Source: Brevundimonas sp. (GTDB lineage: Bacteria > Pseudomonadota > Alphaproteobacteria > Caulobacterales > Caulobacteraceae). Taken from it: 32,995 nt of DNA. Location of the stretch: contig NZ_JACESA010000025.1 of NCBI RefSeq assembly GCF_013912065.1, forward strand, positions 1-32,995, read 5' to 3'. Under the pieces are notes generated by a model. That model did no database searches. It was not told the DNA's origin and was given only the letters and a program-made list of their open reading frames with translations. The stretch's first letter is position 1. The number at the start of each line of letters is the position of its first letter. Made by a program: the position numbers and the translations under genes. Shown one piece after another: positions 15,943-22,162 of this stretch.

Positions 15943-16494
15943 TCAGCCGCAGAAGATCAGACGCCCGCTGTAGGCGCGGTAATAGCCGCTGGCGGGATCA
16001 TAGGATCGGTAGGCGGCGCGGCACCAGTCGATCCGATGGGGATCGCGACCGCGACCGTAGGCGTCGCGGCTGTAGGCCTGGCGCGATCCGCCGCCGGGGT
16101 AGATCAGGTCCGGGCGGCCATAGGCGCCCGGATAGACGCTGGGGCTTGAGCCAAGGTTGGTGCGATAGCCGTAGCCGTATCGGCCGTCGTCGTAACCATA
16201 GGTCCGGGCGCGGACGGGCCGCTGATCGCGCCAGAGGGCGCCACAGTCGGTGCGGGCGGCGTCCCAGTAGGCGTCGCAGCGATAGTCGCCAGGCCGGTCC
16301 GCCTGACCGTTGAAGTCGTAGCGGCCGCGATGGCCGTGACCTGATCCGTAGCTGGAGCGGGACGGCGAATAGGCGTCGTAGCCGGAGGCGTATCCCCCGC
16401 CGTATCCGCCATACGGCGACTGGGCCGTGGCTGGGGCTGCGACGGCGGCGGTCGAGAGGGCCACGGCGACGGCGGCGATCGAGGCGAGTCTCAT
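15943..16494 (-). CDS. Secreted Gly/Tyr-rich protein with C-terminal BA14K-like motif
   Basis: The 183-residue product has a clear signal peptide (cut after ATAQ near residue 25), a Gly/Tyr/Ser-rich middle, and a C-terminal segment DWCRAAYRSYDPASGYYRAY...FCG. That end resembles the BA14K family, first noted as an immunoreactive, lectin-like Brucella protein; family members typically end in WCxxRYRSYDPxxxxYxxxxGxRxxC. Four cysteines are present, so two disulfides are possible in the periplasm. Function is unknown. The ATG at 16494 is the only sensible start. It lies 80 bp downstream of the lipoprotein gene on the same strand; direct repeats of AACGCTTAC (16537-16557) in that gap suggest a promoter or regulator site of its own. 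Confidence 0.7.
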   Translation of the reverse strand: MRLASIAAVAVALSTAAVAAPATAQSPYGGYGGGYASGYDAYSPSRSSYGSGHGHRGRYDFNGQADRPGDYRCDAYWDAARTDCGALWRDQRPVRARTYGYDDGRYGYGYRTNLGSSPSVYPGAYGRPDLIYPGGGSRQAYSRDAYGRGRDPHRIDWCRAAYRSYDPASGYYRAYSGRLIFCG

Positions 16495-16536
16495 GATGGA
16501 TCCCCAGAACGGCCCGTCGGGGCCGGGGCGGATGGG

Positions 16537-16557
16537 AACGCTTACTGAAACGCTTAC
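16537..16557 (-). repeat. Direct repeat upstream of the BA14K-like gene
   Basis: Two exact copies of AACGCTTAC (16537-16545 and 16549-16557) lie 12 bp apart, about 45-65 bp upstream of the start of the gene at 16494. Read in the gene's direction they are GTAAGCGTT-TCA-GTAAGCGTT. The spacing is close to that of direct half-sites used by OmpR-type response regulators; a regulatory role is inferred. Confidence 0.4.
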
Positions 16558-16574
16558 GGGGCAGGGTTACCGCA

Positions 16575-17099
16575 CTACAGGGTCACATTGACGACACGGC
16601 CGCCCCGGGTGTCAACGCGGCGCATCAGCACCAGGGGGCCTTCGGCGCCGGGGGTGGTGACGGGCACGATCAGGAACCAGCCGCCGTCGGGCAGGCCGGC
16701 GAAGCGGAACCGCCCATTCTCGCAGACCTCGGAGCGGACGAAGCCGGTGTAGTTGGCGTTGGCGTCCGGCACGGTGCGGGCCCGCACCACGGCGGCCGGG
16801 ACGGCGGCCCGGTCGGTCGAACCGTACAGGGTGCGGAAGCGGGCGCGGGTATAGGGGGTGTCCGGGGTCAGGCCGGCCGAGCCGACGCAGGCGTAGGTCT
16901 TGCCGTCCTGGCGATAGGCCACGCGGCCCTCGATGGCGGCCTGGCCCGGCTGTTGCGACCAGGCGAAATCGGCGGTGTTGAAGGTGGCGGGGCCGGCGAC
17001 GGGGGCGCCGCCCGGATAGGTCGTCGGGGCGCAGGCCGACAGGGCGGCGGCGGCCAGACCCGTGGCGAGAGCGGCGGCGGCGAGGGGGCGAATGGACAT
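16575..17099 (-). CDS. Hypothetical lipoprotein
   Basis: The 174-residue product starts with a lipoprotein signal peptide with lipobox LSAC (cysteine about residue 22), so it should be anchored in the inner or outer membrane after export. The mature part carries beta-type stretches such as AIEGRVAYRQDGKTYACVGSAG, NYTGFVRSEVCENGRFRFAG, and LPDGGWFLIVPV. The last two look like a carboxypeptidase-regulatory or SdrD-like beta domain, though I am not sure. Two cysteines may form a disulfide. The ATG at 17099 has a strong GGAGG seven bases upstream; an open frame continues upstream but only shadows ilvA. It is divergent from threonine dehydratase and shares a 213-bp intergenic region containing a 16-bp palindrome. 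Confidence 0.7.
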   Translation of the reverse strand: MSIRPLAAAALATGLAAAALSACAPTTYPGGAPVAGPATFNTADFAWSQQPGQAAIEGRVAYRQDGKTYACVGSAGLTPDTPYTRARFRTLYGSTDRAAVPAAVVRARTVPDANANYTGFVRSEVCENGRFRFAGLPDGGWFLIVPVTTPGAEGPLVLMRRVDTRGGRVVNVTL

Positions 17100-17183
17100 G
17101 GCTTCCTCCGGAGATCCGGGCCGCCCTGGGGGGCGAGGCCGGAAATGATCGTGGGACGGGGCGCGGGGGTGCGGCCGTCCGAC

Positions 17184-17199
17184 TATCGCACGTGCGATA
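17184..17199. promoter_or_regulatory. Perfect 16-bp palindrome between divergent genes (operator candidate)
   Basis: TATCGCACGTGCGATA is a perfect inverted repeat with no spacer. It is 85 bp upstream of the lipoprotein start and 114 bp upstream of the ilvA start, in a short AT-richer patch of the shared regulatory region. Its size and symmetry are those of a dimeric repressor or activator site. I cannot assign the regulator. Confidence 0.55.
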
Positions 17200-17312
17200 A
17201 CGCGACTGCCACGGTCAAGGTTGCGCCCTCTGGACCGCGAACCGACAAAGCGCGAAAGAAGCGCGAGAAAATTCGTCGGGCGGGGCGCCCGGCGGCAGAG
17301 TGGAATCCGATC

Positions 17313-18515
17313 ATGACCGTCACCTTCGCCGATATCGAAGCCGCGAAAGCCCGAATCGCCGGTCACGTCGATCGCACCCCGACCCGCTATTCCCGCAAAC
17401 TGTCGCAACTGACCGGGGCCGAGGTCTGGGTCAAGTTCGACAATCTGCAGTTCACCGGCAGTTTCAAGGAGCGGGGGGCGCTGAACCGGCTGCTGCTGCT
17501 GACGCCGGAGGAGCGCAAGCGCGGCGTGGTGGCGGCCTCGGCCGGGAACCATGCCCAGGCCCTGGCCTATCACGGCGGTCGGCTTGGCGTGCCGGTCACC
17601 ATCGTCATGCCGGAGGGCACCCCCTTCGCCAAGATCAACGGCACCCGGTCCCACGGGGCCACGGTGGTGATCGAGGGGCTGGACTTCACCGGCTCGACCG
17701 AGGCGGCCCAGCGGCTGGAGGCGGAAAAGGGATACGTCTTCGTCTCGGCCTTCGACGACGAAGGGATCGTAGCGGGCCAGGGGGTCTGCGCCATCGAGTT
17801 TCTGGAGGATGCGCCCGAGATCGAGGCCCTGATCATCCCGATCGGCGGCGGCGGCCTGATCGCCGGATGCGCCATCGCCGCCAAGGCGATTAAGCCGGAG
17901 ATCAAGGTGTTCGGGGTCGAGGCGGCGCGATACCCGTCCTTCACCGCACGGCGGGCGGGCAAGCCGCCGGTCTGCACCGGCCAGACCATAGCCGAGGGCA
18001 TAGCCATCAAGGCGGTCGGCGACATCCCCTTCGCCCTGGCCGATCCGCTGGTGAACGAGGTCTTCGTCTGCGAGGAGGCGGACTTCGAACGGGCGGTAGC
18101 CCATTACGTCACCTATGAGAAGACGGTGTCGGAGGGGGCGGGCGCCGGGGGCCTTGCGGCGCTTCTGGCCTATCCGGATCGGTTCAAGGGGATGAAGGTC
18201 GGGCTGGAGCTGTGCGGCGGAAACATCGACGCGCGGATGCTGGCCGTGGTGCTGAACCGGGAGATGGTCCGTGAACGGAGGCTTATCGTCTACCGTATCC
18301 TGGGCGACGACCGGCCGGGCATGTTGTCGGCCATGGCGGCGGTGATCGGCGGCCTGGGCGGCAATATCATCGACGTGGTCCACAACCGCCTGGCGCTGGA
18401 CGTGCCGGCCAAGGGCGCCGAGTTCGACATCATGGTCGAAACGCGCGATAGCGCCCACGCCGACGAGATCGGCGAGGCCTTGAAGGAACGCGGCTATGAA
18501 CTTCGGATGGGGTAG
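17313..18515 (+). CDS. ilvA: Threonine ammonia-lyase (threonine dehydratase) with C-terminal ACT domain
   Basis: This PLP enzyme deaminates L-threonine to 2-oxobutanoate, the first step towards isoleucine, or acts in threonine degradation. The 400-residue protein has the PLP lysine in TGSFKERGA (K52), the ASAGNHAQALAYHG substrate loop near 75, and a glycine-rich phosphate-binding loop (IPIGGGGLIAG) near 178. It ends with an ACT-like regulatory domain from about 325 (YRILGDDRPGMLSAMAAVIGGLGGNI). One ACT domain and this length fit the shorter TdcB/IlvA type rather than the long E. coli IlvA. The ATG at 17313 gives the family start; the longer open frame upstream crosses the regulatory region. 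The end overlaps the start of the FKBP gene by 20 bp, implying a joint transcript. Confidence 0.9.
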   Translation: MTVTFADIEAAKARIAGHVDRTPTRYSRKLSQLTGAEVWVKFDNLQFTGSFKERGALNRLLLLTPEERKRGVVAASAGNHAQALAYHGGRLGVPVTIVMPEGTPFAKINGTRSHGATVVIEGLDFTGSTEAAQRLEAEKGYVFVSAFDDEGIVAGQGVCAIEFLEDAPEIEALIIPIGGGGLIAGCAIAAKAIKPEIKVFGVEAARYPSFTARRAGKPPVCTGQTIAEGIAIKAVGDIPFALADPLVNEVFVCEEADFERAVAHYVTYEKTVSEGAGAGGLAALLAYPDRFKGMKVGLELCGGNIDARMLAVVLNREMVRERRLIVYRILGDDRPGMLSAMAAVIGGLGGNIIDVVHNRLALDVPAKGAEFDIMVETRDSAHADEIGEALKERGYELRMG

Positions 18516-19011
18516 GGCGGCCGTCGTCGCCGTTCTGATGCTGGCGGGCTGCGGCCGGTCGGAGCCGGTTGATCCGAACGCGGGCAAGGCCGAGGCCGCC
18601 GCCTTCATGGAGAAGAACGCCAAGGCCGAGGGCGTCCAGACCCTGCCGAGCGGGCTGCAGTACAAGGTCGTCCAGTCGGGACCGGCCGGCGGCGTCAGCC
18701 CGGACCGCAACGACCTCGTCAAGGTCGATTACGAGGGCAAGCTGGCTGACGACACCGTGTTCGACAGTTCGTTCGCGCGCGGGGCGCCGGCGGTGTTCAC
18801 GCCCGAGGCGGTGGTGGCCGGCTGGACCGAGGCGCTGCAGAAGATGCGGGTCGGCGACGAATGGATCCTCTATGTGCCGCCGGAGCTTGGATATGGCGAG
18901 GACAGCAGCCCGAAGATCCCGAGCAATTCGGTGCTGATCTTCCGGCTGAAACTGCTGGACGTGGCGCCGGTGCCGGGCGGTGGGTCGGGCGTGGGGACGG
19001 GGATGGGGTGA
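18496..19011 (+). CDS. FKBP-type peptidyl-prolyl cis-trans isomerase lipoprotein
   Basis: This 171-residue protein folds periplasmic proteins by isomerising prolyl bonds. It begins with a lipoprotein signal (lipobox LAGC, C19), a charged helical linker, then an FKBP domain from about residue 50 to 155. Family marks are LPSGLQYKVVQSG, VKVDYEGKLADDTVFDSSFARG, VVAGWTEALQKMRVGDEW and YVPPELGYGE. The arrangement, a short helix followed by one FKBP domain, resembles FkpA/Mip proteins. The final 15 residues are Gly-rich. The ATG at 18496 lies inside the end of ilvA, so translation is probably coupled. Why a folding factor sits with threonine dehydratase is not evident. Downstream is a 517-bp gene-free region. 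Confidence 0.88.
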   Translation: MNFGWGRAAVVAVLMLAGCGRSEPVDPNAGKAEAAAFMEKNAKAEGVQTLPSGLQYKVVQSGPAGGVSPDRNDLVKVDYEGKLADDTVFDSSFARGAPAVFTPEAVVAGWTEALQKMRVGDEWILYVPPELGYGEDSSPKIPSNSVLIFRLKLLDVAPVPGGGSGVGTGMG

Positions 19012-19014
19012 GAG

Positions 19015-19076
19015 CCCCTCCGTCACGGCGCTGAAGAAGCGCCGCGCCACCTCCCCACGATGTGGGGAGGAGACAG
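19015..19076 (+). repeat. Palindromic repeat unit, copy 1
   Basis: This 62-bp unit carries two hairpins: CGGCGCT-GAAGA-AGCGCCG (19026-19044) and CCTCCCCA-CGATG-TGGGGAGG (19050-19070). It matches copy 2 (19192-19253) closely, and the differences inside stems are compensatory. It begins right after the FKBP stop. Such units look like dispersed REP-type elements. Confidence 0.75.
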
Positions 19077-19090
19077 ATCTCGCGGCCCCA

Positions 19091-19160
19091 CCGTCTCCTC
19101 CCCGCTTTGCGGGGAGAGGGACCGCCGCGCCTCTTGCGCGGGGGTGGAGGGGCTCTGGAC
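19091..19160 (-). repeat. Palindromic repeat unit, diverged inverted copy
   Basis: Read on the minus strand this stretch has the same order of blocks as copies 1 and 2: CCCCTCC, a GC-rich hairpin with the arms CCGCGC and GCGCGG, then a CTCCCCGC-family hairpin (19098-19116) and GGAGACGG. It is clearly more diverged and the boundaries are approximate. It gives the cluster a +, -, + order. Confidence 0.6.
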
Positions 19161-19191
19161 GTCCCGCGGGCGCTGGTGATGCGGTGAAGAA

Positions 19192-19253
19192 CCCCTCCGT
19201 CACGACGCTGAAGAAGCGTCGCGCCACCTCCCCGCCGAGCGGGGAGGAGACAG
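19192..19253 (+). repeat. Palindromic repeat unit, copy 2
   Basis: The hairpins are CGACGCT-GAAGA-AGCGTCG (19203-19221) and CCTCCCCG-CCGAG-CGGGGAGG (19227-19247). Compared with copy 1, one G-C pair became A-T in the first stem and one A-T pair became G-C in the second, so pairing is kept. Confidence 0.75.
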
Positions 19254-19266
19254 GGGAAGGGGGCGA

Positions 19267-19375
19267 ATTGCACTGGAGGGTGAAATCAGTGCAATGGAGT
19301 GCAATATCCCGTAAGTTGTTGTGTTTGTTTGAAAATATGAGATGGCTCAATTGCACTGTGCAATTCGAGTGCAAC
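19267..19375. repeat. Cluster of GTGCAA/TTGCAC motifs with a 17-bp palindrome
   Basis: ATTGCACT occurs at 19267-19274 and 19350-19357. AGTGCAAT occurs at 19288-19295 and 19298-19305. TGTGCAAT lies at 19357-19364 and AGTGCAAC at 19368-19375. Two of them form the perfect palindrome AATTGCACTGTGCAATT (19349-19365). The region is markedly AT-richer than its surroundings and lies between two gene ends rather than in a promoter. Confidence 0.6.
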
Positions 19376-19505
19376 TCCGTCCCAATCCTGCGGCGATGTC
19401 AAAGACCAACGCTCATCCTAGCCCAGGTTTCAGCCCTGGCGGGTTGATTGTCGCTCGATGCAGTCAAGCCTTTGAAAACAGGCGAGTCCGTTCGCAGAAT
19501 TAGGA

Positions 19506-19524
19506 GGGTTGGAGTCCGCAACCC
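19506..19524 (-). terminator. Possible queG terminator
   Basis: GGGTTG and CAACCC form a 6-bp stem with a 7-base loop five bases beyond the queG stop. On the minus strand it is followed by TCCTAATTCT, only moderately T-rich, so it is a weak intrinsic terminator at best. Confidence 0.4.
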
Positions 19525-19528
19525 GACA

Positions 19529-20638
19529 TCAGAGGCGGCGCCATTCGGCCAGAACCTCGGCGTCCGTTTCGGAAGCGGCTTCGGATAGGGCGGCGAATGC
19601 AGTGCTCGGCAGCAGACGCGACAGGGCCCAGACCGCAGCCCCGCGCACCAGGGGCGAAGGGTCGTTCAGCAGACGCTGCGTCGGGGCGATCAGGGAGGCG
19701 TCATCGGAATTGCCGACCGCATAGAGGACGTTACGCAGGAACCGATCGCGGCCGATCCGCTTGACCGGGCTCTTGGTGAACAGGGCGCGGAAGTCGGCGT
19801 CGTCGAGGGCCAGCAGGTCGGCCAGGCGCGGGCTTTGGAAGGCGGGGCGGGGCGCCAGCCGGATTTCGCGCGCCTCTTGCGCGAACTTGTTCCACGGACA
19901 GACGGCCAGACAGTCGTCGCAACCGTATATGCGCGACCCGGTCAGGGTGCGGAACTCGACCGGCCAGGCACCGGCGAACTCGATCGTCAGATAGGAGAGG
20001 CAGCGCCGGGCGTCGAGCTGGAACGGGGCGGGGAAGGCGTTCGTCGGGCAGGCGTCCAGACAGGCGGTGCAGCGGCCGCAGTGTTCGGTCTCGGCCTCGT
20101 CCGGCTCGATCTCGGCGACGGTCAGGATGGAGCCCAGAAACAGCCAGTTGCCGTGGGTGCGGCTGAGCAGATTGGTGTGTTTGCCCTGCCAGCCCAGGCC
20201 GGCGCGCTGGGCCAACGGCTTTTCCATCAAGGGGGCGGTGTCGACGAAGACCTTCAGATCGGCGCCATTGCGGGCCGCGATCTGGCCCGCCAGCTGTTTC
20301 AGCCGGCCCTTGATAAGGTCGTGATAGTCGTCGCCGCGCGCATAGACCGAGATGTATCCGCCCGAACGGTCGGCCAACTGCTCCAACGGGTTATCGTCCG
20401 GGCCGTAATTCATGCCCAGGACGATGGCGGTCCGCGCCTGGTCCCACATGGCTGTGGGATGGCGACGGCGGTCGAGCGTCGTCTCCATCCAGTCCATATC
20501 GCCGTGGCGACCTTCGTCCACGAACTGGCGAAGCCGCTCGCCCGCCGGCCAGGCGTCGGCCGCCGAGGCGAACCGGCAGACGTCGAAGCCGAGCTCGGCC
20601 GCGCGCTGGCGGATGAAGGTTTTCAGGCGGTCGGACAC
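19529..20638 (-). CDS. queG: Epoxyqueuosine reductase
   Basis: QueG reduces epoxyqueuosine to queuosine, the last step of making this wobble-base modification in tRNAs with GUN anticodons; it uses cobalamin and 4Fe-4S clusters. The 369-residue protein shows LGMNYGP, YARGDDYHDLIKGRL and the AGLGWQGKHTNLLSR segment typical of QueG. It also has two cysteine clusters, CGRCTACLDACP and CDDCLAVCPWNKF, for two 4Fe-4S centres. A HEAT-like helical C-terminus follows (VLYAVGNSDDASLI, LVRGAAVWAL). I chose the GTG at 20638 (sequence V-SDRLKTFIRQRAAELGFD) because homologues begin there; the open frame runs about 100 codons further but that stretch lacks similarity. The ribosome site is weak. Confidence 0.92.
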   Translation of the reverse strand: MSDRLKTFIRQRAAELGFDVCRFASAADAWPAGERLRQFVDEGRHGDMDWMETTLDRRRHPTAMWDQARTAIVLGMNYGPDDNPLEQLADRSGGYISVYARGDDYHDLIKGRLKQLAGQIAARNGADLKVFVDTAPLMEKPLAQRAGLGWQGKHTNLLSRTHGNWLFLGSILTVAEIEPDEAETEHCGRCTACLDACPTNAFPAPFQLDARRCLSYLTIEFAGAWPVEFRTLTGSRIYGCDDCLAVCPWNKFAQEAREIRLAPRPAFQSPRLADLLALDDADFRALFTKSPVKRIGRDRFLRNVLYAVGNSDDASLIAPTQRLLNDPSPLVRGAAVWALSRLLPSTAFAALSEAASETDAEVLAEWRRL

Positions 20639-20840
20639 GGGCGGGGGATAGCATACTGTCGCCTCGCGGCGCAGCGTGAATGGCCGCGCGGTGGGGCTTT
20701 GCGACACCCAGGGCTTCAGCGACGCGGACAGAACGCCTGCCCTCGCGAGCGGAGGAGACCCGTCTCCGACACATAATGTCACGCACTGTGTCCGTGAGGC
20801 GCTTGCGGATTGGGGCGACAATCGGGCAAGGCGTCTGGTC

Positions 20841-21281
20841 ATGGATCCGTCCCTGTCGAATGTCCTGTCGAGCGCCGAGGTGCAGGCTTTCGCCTCGGGC
20901 TTTCCGGTCATGGTCATGCACCTGATCGTCACCCTGCTGCTGCTCGCGGCGGGGGCGGCGGTCTATGCGCTGCTGACGCCGTGGAAGGAGATCGCCCTGA
21001 TCCGCGAGGGCAATCCGGCCGCCGCCGTCGCCTTCGCCGGCATTCTGGTCGGCCTGGCCATTCCGCTGGCCGTCTCCCTGTCGGTTTCGACCTCGGTGCG
21101 GGACGTGGCCATCTGGGGCGTCGCGACCCTGGTGCTGCAACTGCTGGCCTTCCGCATCGTCGACCTGATGCTTCACGGCCTGCCGCAGAGGATCAAGGAC
21201 GGCGAGGTCTCGGCCGCCGTGGTCCTGGTCGGGGCCAAGCTGGCGACGGCCCTGATCCTGTCCGCCTCGCTGACGGGCTGA
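20841..21281 (+). CDS. DUF350 (YjfL-like) inner-membrane protein
   Basis: The 146-residue protein has about four transmembrane segments. It matches the DUF350 family pattern: LLLLAAGAAVYALLTPWKEIALIREGNPAAAVAFAGILVGLAIPLAVS, with the conserved EIALIREGNPAAA loop. DUF350 proteins are small inner-membrane proteins of unknown function, sometimes found with stress or tellurite-resistance genes. The ATG at 20841 was chosen because the family sequence begins soon after; the open frame starts earlier but is not similar. It is followed after seven bases by a trypsin-like protease gene, so the two are surely co-transcribed. It is divergent from queG with a 202-bp gap in which I see no strong promoter. 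Confidence 0.8.
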   Translation: MDPSLSNVLSSAEVQAFASGFPVMVMHLIVTLLLLAAGAAVYALLTPWKEIALIREGNPAAAVAFAGILVGLAIPLAVSLSVSTSVRDVAIWGVATLVLQLLAFRIVDLMLHGLPQRIKDGEVSAAVVLVGAKLATALILSASLTG

Positions 21282-21288
21282 CGGCGGG

Positions 21289-22119
21289 ATGCAGTTTCCC
21301 CGCCTGCCGGACTGGGCCATCTACAGCGCGGTCGCGGGCGTGCTGCTGGCGGTGTCGCTGGGCCGCCGCGAGAACGCCGACGCCCCGCCCGCGCCGCCGC
21401 CGCCCGACGAGATCGAAGGCGCCCTGCTGGGCCCCATCACCCCGTTCGATTCGGCCGTCACCCTCGATGCGCCCGATACGCCGTTCCAGCCGTCGTCCGG
21501 CACCGCCTTCTCCATCGCCGGTCGGGGCCGCTGGGTCACCGCCCGCCATGTGGTCGAGGGGTGTCGTCGGCCGGCCCTGGTGGTGGGCGGGGGCCGGGCC
21601 GTGGCGGCCGACGTGCGGCTGGCGCCCCGCGCCGACGTCGCGCTGCTGATCACAGATGGCGGCCCGACGGCCCTGCCGGTCGCCGCCGACACGCCCCTGC
21701 GCAAGGGGCAACGCGCCTTTCATCCCGGCTTCCCCCAGGGCCGCGCCGGCGAAGTGACTTCGCGCCTGCTGGGTCGCGAGACCCTGAAGGTGTTCGGGCG
21801 TGGCGCCCATGACGAGCCGGTCCTGGCCTGGGCCGAGGTCGGGCGCACCGATGGGCTGGAAGGCACGCTGTCCGGCCTGTCGGGCGCGCCGGTGATGGAC
21901 GGACGCGGCCGGGTGGTCGGGGTCACCATCGCCGAGGCGCCGCGCCGGGGCCGGATCTACACCACGGCGCCGGAATCCTTCGCCCCCGCCATCCGGGGCG
22001 AGCAGCGGGCGGACGAGGTCGCCCTGGGCGAGCCGGTGACGATCGACAACTATGGCCGGGTCGCCGATGCGCTGCGGCGCGACCTGCGCGTGGCCCAGGT
22101 GGTCTGCCTGTCGGCGTGA
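21289..22119 (+). CDS. Membrane-anchored trypsin-like serine protease
   Basis: This 276-residue protein has an N-terminal membrane anchor (about residues 9-25), a Pro-rich linker, and a trypsin-like fold with a complete catalytic triad: H87 in WVTARHVVEGC, D116 in RADVALL, and S198 in GLSGAP. The order and motifs fit the S1C/trypsin_2 group, but no PDZ domain follows, unlike DegP or DegS. It should act in the periplasm. The ATG at 21289 comes seven bases after the DUF350 stop, suggesting coupling; the DUF350 protein may be a partner or substrate, which is inferred. Two cysteines are in the mature part. Its stop is followed by a perfect 11-bp palindrome before the opposite M16 gene. Confidence 0.82.
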   Translation: MQFPRLPDWAIYSAVAGVLLAVSLGRRENADAPPAPPPPDEIEGALLGPITPFDSAVTLDAPDTPFQPSSGTAFSIAGRGRWVTARHVVEGCRRPALVVGGGRAVAADVRLAPRADVALLITDGGPTALPVAADTPLRKGQRAFHPGFPQGRAGEVTSRLLGRETLKVFGRGAHDEPVLAWAEVGRTDGLEGTLSGLSGAPVMDGRGRVVGVTIAEAPRRGRIYTTAPESFAPAIRGEQRADEVALGEPVTIDNYGRVADALRRDLRVAQVVCLSA

Positions 22120-22128
22120 AACCAATGT

Positions 22129-22153
22129 CTCCTCCCCGCGAAGCGGGGAGGAG
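22129..22153. repeat. Palindrome between convergent genes, REP-type
   Basis: Perfect 11-bp arms CTCCTCCCCGC and GCGGGGAGGAG enclose the loop GAA. The core CTCCCC...GGGGAG is shared with the palindromic units at 19.0-19.3 kb, so it belongs to the same dispersed family. Lying nine bases from each gene end, it could serve as a two-way transcription stop, although T-tracts are lacking. Confidence 0.65.
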
Positions 22154-22162
22154 CCACGGCGC

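Larger units (their letters stand above)
19012..19528. other. Gene-free convergent region between the FKBP gene and queG
   Basis: No credible gene is visible here. The left half (19015-19253) holds palindromic repeat units in both orientations. The centre (19262-19375) is AT-rich compared with the surroundings and holds a cluster of GTGCAA motifs in both orientations. The right part (19376-19528) has a weak CCAGG/CCTGG hairpin near 19423-19439 and a possible queG terminator at 19506-19524. A small RNA cannot be excluded. Confidence 0.7.

Noticed and set aside
17100-18722. Upstream extension of the lipoprotein frame to 715 residues
   Set aside because: The extension is antisense to ilvA and the FKBP gene. 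The lipoprotein has its own GGAGG site and signal peptide at 17099.
19376-19528. Possible tRNA-like or small RNA gene before queG
   Set aside because: A TTGGAGTCCGCAA stretch recalls a T-arm, but no acceptor, D or anticodon stem can be formed around it. Only weak separate hairpins are seen.
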